Of a DNA stretch of 64,000 nt, positions 1 to 8,558 are shown in pieces. This stretch comes from Sphingomonas naphthae (GTDB taxonomy: Bacteria > Pseudomonadota > Alphaproteobacteria > Sphingomonadales > Sphingomonadaceae), in contig NZ_CP117411.1 of the NCBI RefSeq assembly GCF_028607085.1, forward strand, positions 3,362,501 to 3,426,500. The letters are read 5' to 3'. Numbering within the stretch: the stretch's first letter is position 1; each line of letters starts with the position of its first letter. The position numbers and the translations under genes are program-made. The notes beneath the pieces are model-generated. The model ran no database searches, was not told where the DNA came from, and saw nothing but the letters and a program-made list of their open reading frames with translations.

Positions 1-20
1 TCTGGTACTTATCGGGTGCC

Positions 21-46
21 GTGGGCAGCCGTCAGTGACTGCCCAC
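21..46. other. Hairpin at the left edge
   Basis: A perfect 8-bp stem (21-28 with 39-46) closes a 10-nt loop. It lies in about 100 bases without a gene, downstream of the leftward CBS-domain gene. No run of T follows on either strand, so it is at best a weak terminator or a small repeat. The function is unknown. Confidence 0.35.
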
Positions 47-104
47 CCGCCGAATCGGCGCAGAATCACGCGGGAATCACCGGCCCGGACCGCGAAAAAG
101 CGAT

Positions 105-533
105 TCACGCCGTCTGGATATAGACCCGCATCGCCTCGGCCTCGCGCTCGATCGCCTCGATCCGCGCCTTCACCAGATCGCCGATCGACACGAAGCCGAT
201 CATCGCCTCGCCGGCCATCACCGGCAGATGACGGACCCGCTGGCGGGTCATGAGCGTCAGGCCTTCCAGCGGCTCCAGGCCCGGTTCCACGCTGATGACC
301 GGCGAGGTCATCACCTCGCCCGCCGCGCGATCGAGCAGCGCAGGGCCTTCGCCCGCCAGCCCGCGAATGATATCGCGTTCGGACAATATGCCGATCACCC
401 GGCCGTCCTCCACCACCGGCACCGCGCCGATGCGCTGCGCCGCGAGCAGGGCCACGACCTCACGCACGGTCGCTTCGGGGTTCACGCTGATGATATGGGC
501 GTCACGCGCTTCGAGAATTGCCGCGATCGTCAT
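105..533 (-). CDS. CBS-domain pair protein
   Basis: A 142-residue cytoplasmic protein made almost only of two CBS motifs (about residues 8-60 and 72-128). CBS pairs bind adenosine nucleotides and usually sense energy state or regulate a partner protein; the partner here is unknown. The start is the ATG at 533, because a GGAGG sits a few bases upstream; the reading frame is open further 5' but has no comparable ribosome site. A glycine-aspartate segment followed by ISERD (SERDI) closes the first CBS unit, as is usual in the family. It is transcribed alone and divergently from the small membrane protein at 619. The family is clear, the precise role is not. Confidence 0.88.
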   Translation of the reverse strand: MTIAAILEARDAHIISVNPEATVREVVALLAAQRIGAVPVVEDGRVIGILSERDIIRGLAGEGPALLDRAAGEVMTSPVISVEPGLEPLEGLTLMTRQRVRHLPVMAGEAMIGFVSIGDLVKARIEAIEREAEAMRVYIQTA

Positions 534-618
534 AATCGGCCTCCTCTCTCTCCAGTGAAGCCGGTCTGATGCCGGCCAACGGGTTGATGATCCCACCTTC
601 CGCCATCAAAGGAAAGGG

Positions 619-939
619 ATGAGCAACAATCCGGGATCCCGCCCGCCGGAGGGCCCGCACCCGCGGGGGCTGGACGATCCGGATTACGCGGCCTTCGCCT
701 GGGGCCGCTATCGGCGGGTGATGCGCTGGATGGCGCTGGTGGCGGCGATCTGCATCGCGCTGGCGCTGCTGTGGCTGCGTTCCCACGGGCCGGTCCCCTT
801 GCATATGGCCATCGCCACCGCCTTGGGCGTAGGGCTGACCACCCTGCTGGGGACCGGGCTGATGGGCCTGGTGTTCCTCAGCTCCGGGACGGGCCATGAC
901 GAGGAGGCGGACAGATGGACGGGCAGGGATCGGGAATGA
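619..939 (+). CDS. Small two-helix membrane protein
   Basis: A 106-residue protein of unknown function. After a polar, proline-rich N-terminus of about 34 residues come two hydrophobic segments (about residues 36-53 and 61-88) that should form a membrane hairpin, followed by a charged C-terminal tail. A strong AAGGAAAGGG ribosome site precedes the ATG. The 3' end overlaps the start of the acyl-CoA thioesterase gene by 25 nt, so the two are probably co-transcribed and translationally coupled. The composition resembles small conserved sphingomonad inner-membrane proteins, but I recognise no named domain. Confidence 0.75.
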   Translation: MSNNPGSRPPEGPHPRGLDDPDYAAFAWGRYRRVMRWMALVAAICIALALLWLRSHGPVPLHMAIATALGVGLTTLLGTGLMGLVFLSSGTGHDEEADRWTGRDRE

Positions 940-1307
940 CGCGCGGCGACCCCATCCTGCGCGCGGTGCCGCGCCCGGCCGATATCAACATCAACGGCAA
1001 TATCTTCGGCGGCTGGGTGCTGTCGCAGATGGATGTGGCGGGCGGCATCCTGGCGCGCGATCGGGCACGCGGGCCGGTTGCCACCGTCGCGATCGAGGCG
1101 ATGCATTTCATCCGCCCGATCCTGCTCGGCGACATCGTCTCGCTCTACGGCCATGTCCAACGGGTGGGCACGACGAGCATCGCCGTGTGGCTCGAGGTGG
1201 TGGCGACGCGGGGTTACGAGAATGAGGAGGTGGTGGTGACCAACGGTGTCTTCACCTTCGTGGCACTCGACGGGAATCAACGGCCGACGCCCGTGCCGGT
1301 CACCTGA
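915..1307 (+). CDS. Acyl-CoA thioesterase, YciA-like hotdog fold
   Basis: A 130-residue single hotdog-fold protein that would hydrolyse acyl-CoA to free acid and CoA in the cytoplasm. The segment around residues 25-40 (NINGNIFGGWVLSQMD) matches the YciA/BFIT active-site region, with the conserved asparagine, double glycine and aspartate. The ATG at 915 follows GAGGAGG, which supports this start over an internal ATG seven codons later. The gene begins inside the end of the preceding membrane-protein gene. It ends about 30 nt before a strong bidirectional terminator. The likely substrate range is short to medium acyl-CoA, which cannot be read from the sequence. Confidence 0.88.
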   Translation: MDGQGSGMTRGDPILRAVPRPADININGNIFGGWVLSQMDVAGGILARDRARGPVATVAIEAMHFIRPILLGDIVSLYGHVQRVGTTSIAVWLEVVATRGYENEEVVVTNGVFTFVALDGNQRPTPVPVT

Positions 1308-1339
1308 CCCCCCACGAACCACAAAGGCCATCGCATACG

Positions 1340-1375
1340 AAAAAGGCCGCCGGATCGCCCGGCGGCCTTTTTCTT
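1340..1375. terminator. Bidirectional intrinsic terminator
   Basis: A GC-rich inverted repeat (GGCCGCCGG paired with CCGGCGGCC across ATCG) is flanked by A-run and T-run on the two sides. It lies exactly between the rightward thioesterase gene and the leftward DUF4167 gene and can end transcripts from both. Confidence 0.9.
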
Positions 1376-1395
1376 GTCCAACGATCCGGTCGGGA

Positions 1396-2334
1396 TCAGG
1401 CGTCGGCGATGGCCGCCGCTTCGCCGCGCGGGCGGCGGGTGCGGCGCACGCGGGGCTTTTCCTCGGCACCCTCGCCATCGTTGGCGGGCACGTTGGCCGC
1501 AATCGGCTCGACCCGCGGCTCGGCGGCGAAGGCCGGCGGCAGGCGATCGATCTCGAGCCGCTCGACCGGCGCGCCATCGCCATCATTGGCGGGGCGGGCA
1601 TCGGCGCGCGGACGACGACGGCGCAGGCCGCGCTCCTCGGCGGTGGGCGCCGCCGGCACGGGCGCCGCTTCGGCGACCGTCTCGACCGGCGCGGCTTCCG
1701 TCGTCACCGGCTGTTCGGCGCGCGGCTCCCGCTCGCGATATTCGCGGCGGGGGCGGCGCTCCTCGCGCGGCTGCCCGTCCCGCTGCTGCGTATCCCGCTG
1801 CGGGCGATCCTCGCGCTGCTGCGTCTCGCGCGGCTGGCGATCGTCGCGCGACGCACGCTCCTCGCGATTGCCGCGATCGTCCCGATTGTTGCGATCCTCG
1901 CGGCCGTTGTCGCGCTGGCCCCGATCGTCGCGGCCTTCGCGGGCATATTCGCGCTGGCGGGGCTGCTGCTGCTCACCGTCGCCATAATCCTCGCCGTCGT
2001 CCTGGCCGTCGGCGTCATAGTCCTCGCGGCCCTGCTCGCCCTCGGCATAATCGTCGCGGCGGGGGCGCTGCTCCTCGAAGCGGGCGCGGCTTTCGTTGAG
2101 GACGCGGAAATAATGATCGGCATATTGCAGATAGTTTTCGGTGTTGACCCGATCGCCCTGCATCTGCGCGTCGCGCGCCAGCGACTTGTACTTCTCGTAC
2201 AGCTGGCTCGCGTTGCCGCGCGCCCGATTGTCGATCCGGTTGCCGCGATCGCCGCCGCCACCCGACTGGCCGCCACGCGGAGGCTGGCCACCGTTGCCAC
2301 GGCCGCGACGGCGGCCGTTCTGCCGATTGTTCAT
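1396..2334 (-). CDS. DUF4167-family basic/acidic repeat protein
   Basis: A 312-residue alphaproteobacterial protein. The N-terminus (MNNRQNGRRRGRG) is Arg/Gly-rich and looks RNA-binding. Residues about 40-95 form the conserved DUF4167 core with the YEKYKSLARDA and NYLQYADHYFR motifs. The remainder is a long, low-complexity stretch rich in Arg, Asp, Gln and Glu, then an alanine/proline linker and a basic C-terminus. An upstream extension of 17 codons is possible but carries no conserved sequence; GAGGA lies 13 nt before the chosen ATG. It follows prmC on the same strand, a common arrangement in alphaproteobacteria. The function is unknown; a ribosome or RNA link is only inferred from its neighbours and its RGG-like start. 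Confidence 0.85.
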   Translation of the reverse strand: MNNRQNGRRRGRGNGGQPPRGGQSGGGGDRGNRIDNRARGNASQLYEKYKSLARDAQMQGDRVNTENYLQYADHYFRVLNESRARFEEQRPRRDDYAEGEQGREDYDADGQDDGEDYGDGEQQQPRQREYAREGRDDRGQRDNGREDRNNRDDRGNREERASRDDRQPRETQQREDRPQRDTQQRDGQPREERRPRREYREREPRAEQPVTTEAAPVETVAEAAPVPAAPTAEERGLRRRRPRADARPANDGDGAPVERLEIDRLPPAFAAEPRVEPIAANVPANDGEGAEEKPRVRRTRRPRGEAAAIADA

Positions 2335-2660
2335 CAAAGTACCAAGATCCTCGTCTTCGGTGTCATGGGTGGGACGATCACGCACTCCCTAGCCCGGATC
2401 GTCCGGGGTAGCCCTCCGGGCCGGCGACCGTGTCGCGCAGCCAAATCCTCCGCCCTGAAATACGCGGCGGCCATGGCGGGGACGGCAGCGGCGAACACAC
2501 CGCGCTCATCCTCGACCATCGCGCGGCAAGCCGGCCTGTATCACCGGCGACGCACATTGGAGGTACGGGACGGGGGCGCTGTCTTGCCCCAGACAGAGGC
2601 CCCGTGTCGTGAGACCCATGTAGAGGCTGGCGCGGCATATTCCAAGGGGAATGTCGTATA

Positions 2661-3479
2661 TTAGCGTGTCTGCACGGTCACACAGCGGTCATGTCCGGCG
2701 AGATCGGTTTTCAGGGCCGTAGCGAGCCCTTCGGCCTCCATCAACCCCCGCACGGCCGAGCCCTGCATCGCGCCGATTTCGATGCAGCCGATGCCGCCGG
2801 GCGCCAGCAAGCGCGCGATCTGCGGGGCGAGGCGGCGGTAATCGTCGAGCCCGTCGGCCCCCGCGAACAAGGCGCTCGCCGGCTCATGTTCCGCCACATC
2901 GCGCGGCAGCACCGCGTCGCTTTCGATATAGGGCGGGTTGCACAGGATCAGGTCGAACCGCTCGTCGACCCCATCCGCCCAATCGCCTTCCTGAAAAGCC
3001 GCGCGATCGGCCAGCCCCAGCCGGGCCGCATTGGCCGTCGCGATGGTCAGCGCCGCCGCCGAGCGATCTACCCCCAGCCCCGTGGCCCGTGGCCATTCGT
3101 CGAGCGCGGCCAGCAGCAAAGCGCCCGATCCCGTGCCCAGATCGATTACCCGCGCCGGCCCGGCCGCCCCGAAATGCGCCACCGCCGCCTCGATCAGCGT
3201 CTCGCTGTCCGGCCGCGGGATCAGCACGCCGGGCGCCACCGCCAGCTCGATCGTCCAGAAGGCACGCCGCCCGGTGATATAGGCCAGCGGCTCGCCGCCC
3301 GCGCGCCGCGCCACCAGCGCCGCATAGTCCGCCGGCACCGCGTCGCCCGCGCCACCCAGCAAAATCGCCTCGCGCGACACGCCCAGCGCATGCGCCATCA
3401 GCAGTTCGGCATCCAGGCGCGGTGTCTCGCTCGCCGCCGCCAGCCGCGCCGCCGCGTCGCGGATCGCGGCGCTTATCAC
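2661..3479 (-). CDS. prmC: Peptide chain release factor N5-glutamine methyltransferase
   Basis: PrmC (HemK) methylates the glutamine of the GGQ motif in release factors, using S-adenosylmethionine. The 272-residue product has an N-terminal helical domain, the SAM-binding VIDLGTGSGA loop at about residues 111-120, and the catalytic NPPY at 181-184. I place the start at the GTG at 3479, which overlaps the TGA stop of the preceding gene (GTGA junction), rather than at an in-frame upstream codon at 3521 inside that gene. It shares a transcript with prfA, whose product is its substrate, so enzyme and target are made together. Confidence 0.93.
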   Translation of the reverse strand: MISAAIRDAAARLAAASETPRLDAELLMAHALGVSREAILLGGAGDAVPADYAALVARRAGGEPLAYITGRRAFWTIELAVAPGVLIPRPDSETLIEAAVAHFGAAGPARVIDLGTGSGALLLAALDEWPRATGLGVDRSAAALTIATANAARLGLADRAAFQEGDWADGVDERFDLILCNPPYIESDAVLPRDVAEHEPASALFAGADGLDDYRRLAPQIARLLAPGGIGCIEIGAMQGSAVRGLMEAEGLATALKTDLAGHDRCVTVQTR

Positions 3480-3916
3480 CAAGGGAATTTCTCGCCGTCC
3501 TTCTTGCGCTGCTTCTTCCACTGGCCCCAGCTGTTCGCCTCGCCCAGCGAGCAGCCCGTCTGCCCGGCCGAGCCCGAGGCCGAGCAGCTCCCCGCCGACA
3601 GCGCCACGCCCGATCCCACCCCGCCCTGCGCCGGACCCGCGACCGCCGGATCGTAGCGCGGATCGAGCTTGGGCAGGCGATACGCCTCCGCCACGCCGCG
3701 ATCACGCGAGCAGACGACGATCTCGTCGGGGGACTTGGGCTGCGCGCAATTGCGGATCGCCGTCACCACCTGTCCGCGCAGCACCTCCTGCGGCGGGGCG
3801 GGCGCTTCGTCTTCCGGCGTCACGTCCACCGGCTTTTCCGCGCGCGTCGGCGTCGTGATCGCCAGGTTCGGGATCGCTTGTCCCGCGAGCATCAGCAAGG
3901 CGAGCGCGGCGTGCAT
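3476..3916 (-). CDS. Hypothetical secreted protein between prfA and prmC
   Basis: A 146-residue protein with a hydrophobic N-terminus ending near AGQA that looks like a signal peptide. A proline/acidic segment follows, then a conserved-looking core with VVTAIRNCAQP and EIVVCSRDRG, and a glycine/serine-rich region with two further cysteines. Four cysteines in an exported protein suggest disulfides. It starts 5 nt after the prfA stop and overlaps the start of prmC. This type of protein is seen in sphingomonads next to other genes as well. I do not recognise a function. Confidence 0.78.
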   Translation of the reverse strand: MHAALALLMLAGQAIPNLAITTPTRAEKPVDVTPEDEAPAPPQEVLRGQVVTAIRNCAQPKSPDEIVVCSRDRGVAEAYRLPKLDPRYDPAVAGPAQGGVGSGVALSAGSCSASGSAGQTGCSLGEANSWGQWKKQRKKDGEKFPW

Positions 3917-3921
3917 CCCGG

Positions 3922-5004
3922 TCAGCCGTCCAGTTGCGCCAGCCGGGCCGCCTCGTCCTCGGCGATCAGCGCGGCGGTCACCTCCTCCAGCCCGGCCCCG
4001 GCGATGATCTCGGGCAGGCGGTGGAGGGTCAGGTTGATGCGATGGTCGGTCACGCGGCCCTGCGGGAAATTATAGGTGCGGATACGTTCGCTCCGGTCGC
4101 CTGAACCGACCATGGACCGCCGCGCTCCCGCCCGCTCGCCTGCCAGCCGGTCGCGCTCCGCCTCGTACAGCCGCGCGCGCAGCACTTTCAGCGCCTTGGC
4201 CTTGTTCTTGTGCTGCGATTTCTCGTCCTGCTGGATCACCACCAGCCCGGTCGGCAGATGGGTGATGCGCACCGCCGAATCGGTCGTGTTGACCGACTGG
4301 CCGCCGGGCCCGGACGAGCGATAGACGTCGATCCTGAGATCCTTGTCGTCGATCTGGATATCGACCTCCTCGGCCTCGGGCAGCACCGCCACCGTCGCCG
4401 CCGAGGTGTGGATGCGGCCGCCCGATTCGGTCGCCGGCACCCGCTGCACGCGATGCACCCCGCTCTCGAACTTCAGCCGGGCGAACACGCCCTGCCCCGT
4501 CACCGAGACGATCACTTCCTTGTATCCACCCATCTCGGACGCGCTGGCCGACATCAGCTCGACCCGCCAGCCGCGATCCTCGGCATAGCGCGAATACATC
4601 CGCAGCAGATCGCCCGCGAACAGCGCCGCCTCGTCGCCGCCGGTGCCGGCGCGGATTTCCAGGATCGCCGATCTTTCGTCCGCCGCGTCGCGCGGCAGCA
4701 GCGCCAGCGCCAGCGTGCGGTCGGCGGCGGCGAGCTTCTCCTTCAGCTCGGCCAGTTCCTCGGCCGCCATGGATTTGAGGTCGGCGTCCCCCTCCTCATC
4801 CTCGACCATTTGGGCCAGCGCGCCCATCTCGGCGCGGAACCGCCGCACCTGCCCGGCCGCCTGCGCGACCGGCTCGATCTCGGCATAATCCTTGGAGAGC
4901 TTCACGAACTGGTCGGCCGCCAGATCCGGTCGCGCCATCGACGCCGCCAGCTCATCCCGCCGCGCCTCGATCTGCGCGATCCGATCGGGGGGGATGGTGG
5001 TCAT
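3922..5004 (-). CDS. prfA: Peptide chain release factor 1
   Basis: RF1 recognises UAA and UAG stop codons in the ribosomal A site and triggers peptide release. The product is 360 residues, the usual length. The codon-reading PxT motif is PAT at 190-192, and the universally conserved GGQ that enters the peptidyl-transferase centre is at 234-236, in [14 protein letters not shown]. The ATG at 5004 is chosen because the frame upstream is an intergenic repeat, not protein. It is followed by a secreted-protein gene and prmC, its own methylase, and preceded by hisS beyond a 352-nt repeat-filled gap. Confidence 0.97.
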   Translation of the reverse strand: MTTIPPDRIAQIEARRDELAASMARPDLAADQFVKLSKDYAEIEPVAQAAGQVRRFRAEMGALAQMVEDEEGDADLKSMAAEELAELKEKLAAADRTLALALLPRDAADERSAILEIRAGTGGDEAALFAGDLLRMYSRYAEDRGWRVELMSASASEMGGYKEVIVSVTGQGVFARLKFESGVHRVQRVPATESGGRIHTSAATVAVLPEAEEVDIQIDDKDLRIDVYRSSGPGGQSVNTTDSAVRITHLPTGLVVIQQDEKSQHKNKAKALKVLRARLYEAERDRLAGERAGARRSMVGSGDRSERIRTYNFPQGRVTDHRINLTLHRLPEIIAGAGLEEVTAALIAEDEAARLAQLDG

Positions 5005-5028
5005 GCGGCCCGCCTCGAGCGCCCCAAT

Positions 5029-5165
5029 CCCTTCTCCCTCGATGGGAGAAGGAGGGGCCCGCCAGCCAAAGGCTGGTGGGAGGATGAGGGTGACCCCACC
5101 CGACACGCTGCGTCCAGCCGAGGGTTCACCCCCACCCAACCCTCCCCCATCAAGGGGGAGGGCTT
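5029..5165. repeat. Palindromic intergenic repeat, copy A
   Basis: First of two closely related units in the 352-nt gap between prfA and hisS, which holds no gene. The unit contains hairpins: TTCTCCCTCGATGGGAGAA, CCAGCCAAAGGCTGG, and CCCTCCCCCATCAAGGGGGAGGG. The second copy begins 8 nt after this one ends. This is the style of non-coding mosaic repeat common in sphingomonad genomes. Confidence 0.85.
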
Positions 5166-5173
5166 AAGCGAAC

Positions 5174-5317
5174 CCCTTCTCCCTTGATGGGAGAAGGAGA
5201 AGGAGGGGCCCGCCAGCCAAAGGCTGGTGGGAGGATGAGGGTGACGCCCGCCCCAGGCGGCGTGCCCAGTCGAGGGCTCACCCCCACCCAACCCTCCCCC
5301 ATCAAGGGGGAGGGCTT
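5174..5317. repeat. Palindromic intergenic repeat, copy B
   Basis: Second unit in direct orientation relative to copy A. It shares the same three hairpins and the same order but has a duplicated GGAGAA hexamer near its left end and a different middle segment (CGCCCGCCCCAGGCGG), which keeps the potential to pair. Divergence limited to the middle, with base-pairing retained, suggests that structure rather than sequence is conserved. Confidence 0.85.
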
Positions 5318-5356
5318 GATCGTGTCGACCCGCACGGCCTGACCAATACACCTTCA

Positions 5357-6613
5357 TCACGCTGCCACCGGTCCCAGCTCGATCCGATCGACAATTTGCT
5401 GAACAATGGCCTGATCGACCGCATCACCATGCACGACCCGGCTGGATCGACCGGCAACGCCATCCCGCACATTCAGGGAAACGGTCATCGCCGGATTGGT
5501 CTTCAACGCCCGATCGAACCGCTTCTTGGGGCTGCCGGAGGCAAACAGTTCCGCCGAAACTCCGGCGCGGCGCAAAGCCGTCACCATGCCAAGCGCGGCA
5601 TCTTCCAGCTCACGACCCTCGGCGATCACCGCCACGGCGACGGTCTCCACCACCGCCGCATCCAGCAACATCCCCAGCCGCTCGATCCCGGCCGCCCAGC
5701 CCACTGCCGGCGTATGCGCCCCGCCCAGCGTCTCGATCAGCCCGTCGTAACGGCCGCCGGCCAGCACCGTGCCCTGCGCGCCCAGCCGGTCGGTCACGAA
5801 CTCGAACGCCGTATGCCGGTAATAATCCAGCCCGCGCACCAGCCGCGCGTTGCGCGTCCAGGCCACGCCCGCCGCGTCCAGCCCGCGCGTCACCTTCTCG
5901 AAGAAGGCGCCCGCCTCGCTCGACATATGCGCGTCGATGCTCGGCGCGGCATCGGCGATCGGCCGGTCGCGCGGGTCTTTCGAATCGAGGATGCGCAGCG
6001 GATTCTTCGCCAGCCGCGCCAGGCTGTCCTCCGACAGCGCGTCGCGGTGCGCCTCGAAATGCGCCACCAAAGCCGTGCGCCACGCCTCGCGCGTTTCCGA
6101 ATCGCCCAGCGTGTTGAGCTGGAGCGTCACGCCCTCGATGCCCAACTCACTCAAAAGCTGATCGGCGAAGGCCAGCAATTCCACGTCCGCCGCCGGCTCG
6201 GCCGCGCCGATCACCTCGGCGTCGAGCTGGTGGAACTGGCGGAAGCGCCCCTTCTGCGGCCGTTCGTAGCGGAACACAGGGCCATGGGTCGCGATCTTCA
6301 GCGGCGCGTGCTGCTGCCAGCCGTTGGTGAGGTAGGCGCGGCACAGGCCGGCGGTGAATTCCGGCCGCAAGGTCAGCGAATCGCCGCCGCGATCCTCGAA
6401 CGAATACATTTCCTTGGAGACCACGTCGGTCGTCTCGCCGAGCGAGCGGGCGAACACCGCCGTCGCCTCGAACACCGGCATCTCGACCCGGCGGAAGCCG
6501 TACAGCCGCCGCACCCGATCGAACGCCGCCGTCACCCGGCCGAACCGCTCGGCATCGTCCCCGAAGATATCCTGCGTGCCGCGGATCGCCTGCGGCGTAA
6601 CAACCTTGCTCAT
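5357..6613 (-). CDS. hisS: Histidyl-tRNA synthetase
   Basis: A class II aminoacyl-tRNA synthetase, 418 residues, that charges tRNA-His. Motif 2 lies at about 112-130 ([16 protein letters not shown]), and the histidine-specific RGLDYY signature is at 260-265. The C-terminal anticodon-binding domain follows from about 320. The ATG at 6613 is the first in the conserved N-terminus ([13 protein letters not shown]). It is the first gene of the leftward block that continues with prfA and prmC, although the repeat pair in the gap may separate the transcripts. It is divergent from ppa. Confidence 0.96.
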   Translation of the reverse strand: MSKVVTPQAIRGTQDIFGDDAERFGRVTAAFDRVRRLYGFRRVEMPVFEATAVFARSLGETTDVVSKEMYSFEDRGGDSLTLRPEFTAGLCRAYLTNGWQQHAPLKIATHGPVFRYERPQKGRFRQFHQLDAEVIGAAEPAADVELLAFADQLLSELGIEGVTLQLNTLGDSETREAWRTALVAHFEAHRDALSEDSLARLAKNPLRILDSKDPRDRPIADAAPSIDAHMSSEAGAFFEKVTRGLDAAGVAWTRNARLVRGLDYYRHTAFEFVTDRLGAQGTVLAGGRYDGLIETLGGAHTPAVGWAAGIERLGMLLDAAVVETVAVAVIAEGRELEDAALGMVTALRRAGVSAELFASGSPKKRFDRALKTNPAMTVSLNVRDGVAGRSSRVVHGDAVDQAIVQQIVDRIELGPVAA

Positions 6614-6709
6614 GTGGCCCGCTACCTAATGGTTTGCGCGCCGATTCCTAGCGTCTTGGCCCTCTTGTCACTTGACCGCAACGATAAGGCGCTTTTACTG
6701 CGCCGCACC

Positions 6710-7267
6710 ATGAACATTGACCTCATCCCCACGGGTAAGAACCCGCCGCACGAACTCAACGTCATCATCGAGGTGCCGATCGGCGGCGAACCGGTGAAGT
6801 ATGAGTTCGACAAAGCCTCCGGCGCCCTGTTCGTCGATCGCATCCTGCACACGCCGATGCGCTATCCGGCGAACTACGGCTTCGTGCCGCACACGCTGTC
6901 GCCCGATGGCGATCCGCTCGACGCGCTGGTGATCGCCCGCTCGCCCTTCATCCCCGGCTCGGTCGTCCGCGTGCGCCCGATCGCCGTGCTGAAGCTGGAA
7001 GACGAGGCCGGCGGCGACGAGAAGCTGCTGACCGTCCCGGTCGACGCTACCTTCCCGTACTACAGCAAGATCAACGAAAGCTCGGACCTGCCCGAGATCG
7101 TGATGCAGCAGATCGAGCATTTCTTCACCCACTACAAGGATCTGGAAAAGACCAAGTGGGTGCGGATCGGCAATTGGGGCAATGTCGAGGAAGCCAAGCA
7201 GATCATCCTCGAGGCGATCGAGGCCGACAAGGCCGCCAAGGGCAAGACCAAGTCCACGCTTTCGTGA
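6710..7267 (+). CDS. ppa: Inorganic pyrophosphatase
   Basis: Soluble family I pyrophosphatase, 185 residues, which hydrolyses PPi to phosphate and pulls biosynthetic reactions forward. The start is the ATG at 6710, giving MNIDLIPTGKN; the long open frame upstream overlaps hisS on the other strand and is not protein. The metal-binding DGDPLD is at 66-71, preceded by the YPANYGFVP block. A possible -35 (TTGACC near 6673) with a weak -10 lies in the gap between the divergent hisS and ppa, but I would not rely on it. Downstream is an inverted repeat shared in type with other 3' ends. Confidence 0.96.
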   Translation: MNIDLIPTGKNPPHELNVIIEVPIGGEPVKYEFDKASGALFVDRILHTPMRYPANYGFVPHTLSPDGDPLDALVIARSPFIPGSVVRVRPIAVLKLEDEAGGDEKLLTVPVDATFPYYSKINESSDLPEIVMQQIEHFFTHYKDLEKTKWVRIGNWGNVEEAKQIILEAIEADKAAKGKTKSTLS

Positions 7268-7277
7268 TTTAGCCTCG

Positions 7278-7356
7278 GTGCTCCTGCGCAGGCAGGAGCC
7301 CAGGGTTACCGGGCGCATCGCCTGACCACCCTGGGCTCCGGCTTTCGCCGGAGCAC
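7278..7356. repeat. Inverted repeat at convergent 3' ends (GTGCTCCTGC type)
   Basis: The ends GTGCTCC and GGAGCAC are complementary, and an inner pair CCCAGGG/CCCTGGG brackets a short loop region. The element fills the gap between convergent ppa and the DUF177 gene, so it may act as a bidirectional terminator. Similar elements occur at 13599 and 47273. Confidence 0.8.
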
Positions 7357-7364
7357 ATATCAAG

Positions 7365-7895
7365 TCACTCCCCCAGCAGCCCCTTCAGCTTCGCGAACGG
7401 GCTCGCCTCGGCGACCGCCTCCTCCTCGCTCTTCACCCCCGCCGCCTTGAGCACCGCCTCGGCATCCGGGCTGCGCGGGAAGGGATCGAGTGCCAGCGAC
7501 AGGGTCTCGGCCACCGCCTCGCCCAGATCGACCGCCTGCCCGGCATAATCGACCACGTCGCAATCATCGGCGTCCAGCTCCACCTCGTCGGCCTCCGGCG
7601 CCGCCCCCTCCGGCACGAAGCGCAGGCGGAAGGGCGTGTCGATCACCGCCGGCACCGGCTCCCCGCTCGCGACGCAGGCCTGCACCACCGATCCGCGCAC
7701 CCGCCCGTCGGCGAACACGTCGTCGCCCTCGCGCCGTACCTCGGCCTCGGCCGCCAGCGCATCGAGCGAAATCAGGCCGAATCGCTCGGCCAGCGCGGCA
7801 CGCTCGCCCGCCTCCGCCACGATCGACACCGCGCGCGGCGCCGTGCCCAGCGTATCCAGCCGCAGCGGGCGTGGAAATTCCGGCGCCATCGTCAT
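7365..7895 (-). CDS. DUF177 (YceD) family protein
   Basis: A 176-residue protein of the YceD/DUF177 family, whose bacterial and plant members are linked to 23S rRNA or large-subunit accumulation. The family core is visible as the RGSVVQACVASGEPVP segment (residues about 66-81), then an acidic stretch with DVVDYAGQAVDLGEAVAETL at about 112-132 and LALDPFPRSP. The start ATG at 7895 overlaps the stop of the upstream chaperone gene (ATGA). In many bacteria this gene precedes rpmF; here rpmF is elsewhere, at 12.8 kb. The role in ribosome assembly is known for the family only. Confidence 0.88.
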   Translation of the reverse strand: MTMAPEFPRPLRLDTLGTAPRAVSIVAEAGERAALAERFGLISLDALAAEAEVRREGDDVFADGRVRGSVVQACVASGEPVPAVIDTPFRLRFVPEGAAPEADEVELDADDCDVVDYAGQAVDLGEAVAETLSLALDPFPRSPDAEAVLKAAGVKSEEEAVAEASPFAKLKGLLGE

Positions 7896-8410
7896 GCCAT
7901 GCGTCCCGCCAGCAGCGCGTCCAGCGGCAGCGCCACCAGCCGCGCGCTCAACGCCTGCAACCCTTCCACGCTGTGCGTCACCGCCTCATCCGAAACCGCC
8001 GCCTCGCGATAGAGATTGCGCCGCACCGCGCCGCGCAACGCGGCTGCATCGGCGAGCCCCGCGCGATAGACCGTCAGCCGGCCGCCCAGCGCGCCCATCA
8101 TCCGCCCGACATGCTTGCCGACCACCACGTCGCCCACGCCCTGCTCGCGCAGCTGCCCGTCCATGTCGTCCACGAACAATTCGGTCAGCAGCGCCTGTTC
8201 GGATCGCGCGGCGTCCCCCTCGCGCTCCATGCGGATCAGCACCAGCGACAGGACGGCCGCGACCATGTCGAACCGGCCGTCGACCGTGTCAGGCACCTGC
8301 CCCTCGCGATACCAGTGCGGCTGGCGCGCTTCCGCCACGACGGCATGATATAGCGGCAGGAGCCGGTCCCTCGGGCGCGAGCGGCCGAACAGCTTGGCGA
8401 CGATCGACAT
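7892..8410 (-). CDS. Ubiquinol-cytochrome c chaperone family protein
   Basis: A 172-residue protein related to mitochondrial CBP3, which helps assemble cytochrome b into the bc1 complex. The characteristic regions are the N-terminal LYHAVVAEARQPHWYREGQVPDT block (about 20-42), and further on LFVDDMDGQLREQGVGDVVVGKHV (about 88-111). GAGGAA lies before the ATG at 8410. It is the first gene of a two-gene unit with the DUF177 gene and is divergent from bamE. The assignment rests on these motifs and on the known pairing of the two families in alphaproteobacteria. Confidence 0.88.
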   Translation of the reverse strand: MSIVAKLFGRSRPRDRLLPLYHAVVAEARQPHWYREGQVPDTVDGRFDMVAAVLSLVLIRMEREGDAARSEQALLTELFVDDMDGQLREQGVGDVVVGKHVGRMMGALGGRLTVYRAGLADAAALRGAVRRNLYREAAVSDEAVTHSVEGLQALSARLVALPLDALLAGRMA

Positions 8411-8558
8411 GGGGATTCCTCAGGGCCTTCCGATGGGGGAGCGCGCCGCTTGCCCCCGGCCGCGCCGCCGCATATTGAGGCAGGCGGGCGGTGGCGCAAG
8501 TCCGGGCGGTTCCGGCGGCGTGTCCTGCCCCTGTCGCTTATCGGGAGCAAGACGCGAA

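Noticed and set aside
1-104. A possible gene end at the left edge
   Set aside because: No open frame with sensible codon use or motif; only a short hairpin is visible.
5029-5317. CRISPR-like repetition
   Set aside because: Only two units of about 140 nt with internal hairpins, without short repeats and spacers and without cas genes.
6672-6701. Possible promoter (TTGACC with weak -10) before ppa
   Set aside because: The -10 match is poor and the spacing only fits loosely; not listed as a feature.
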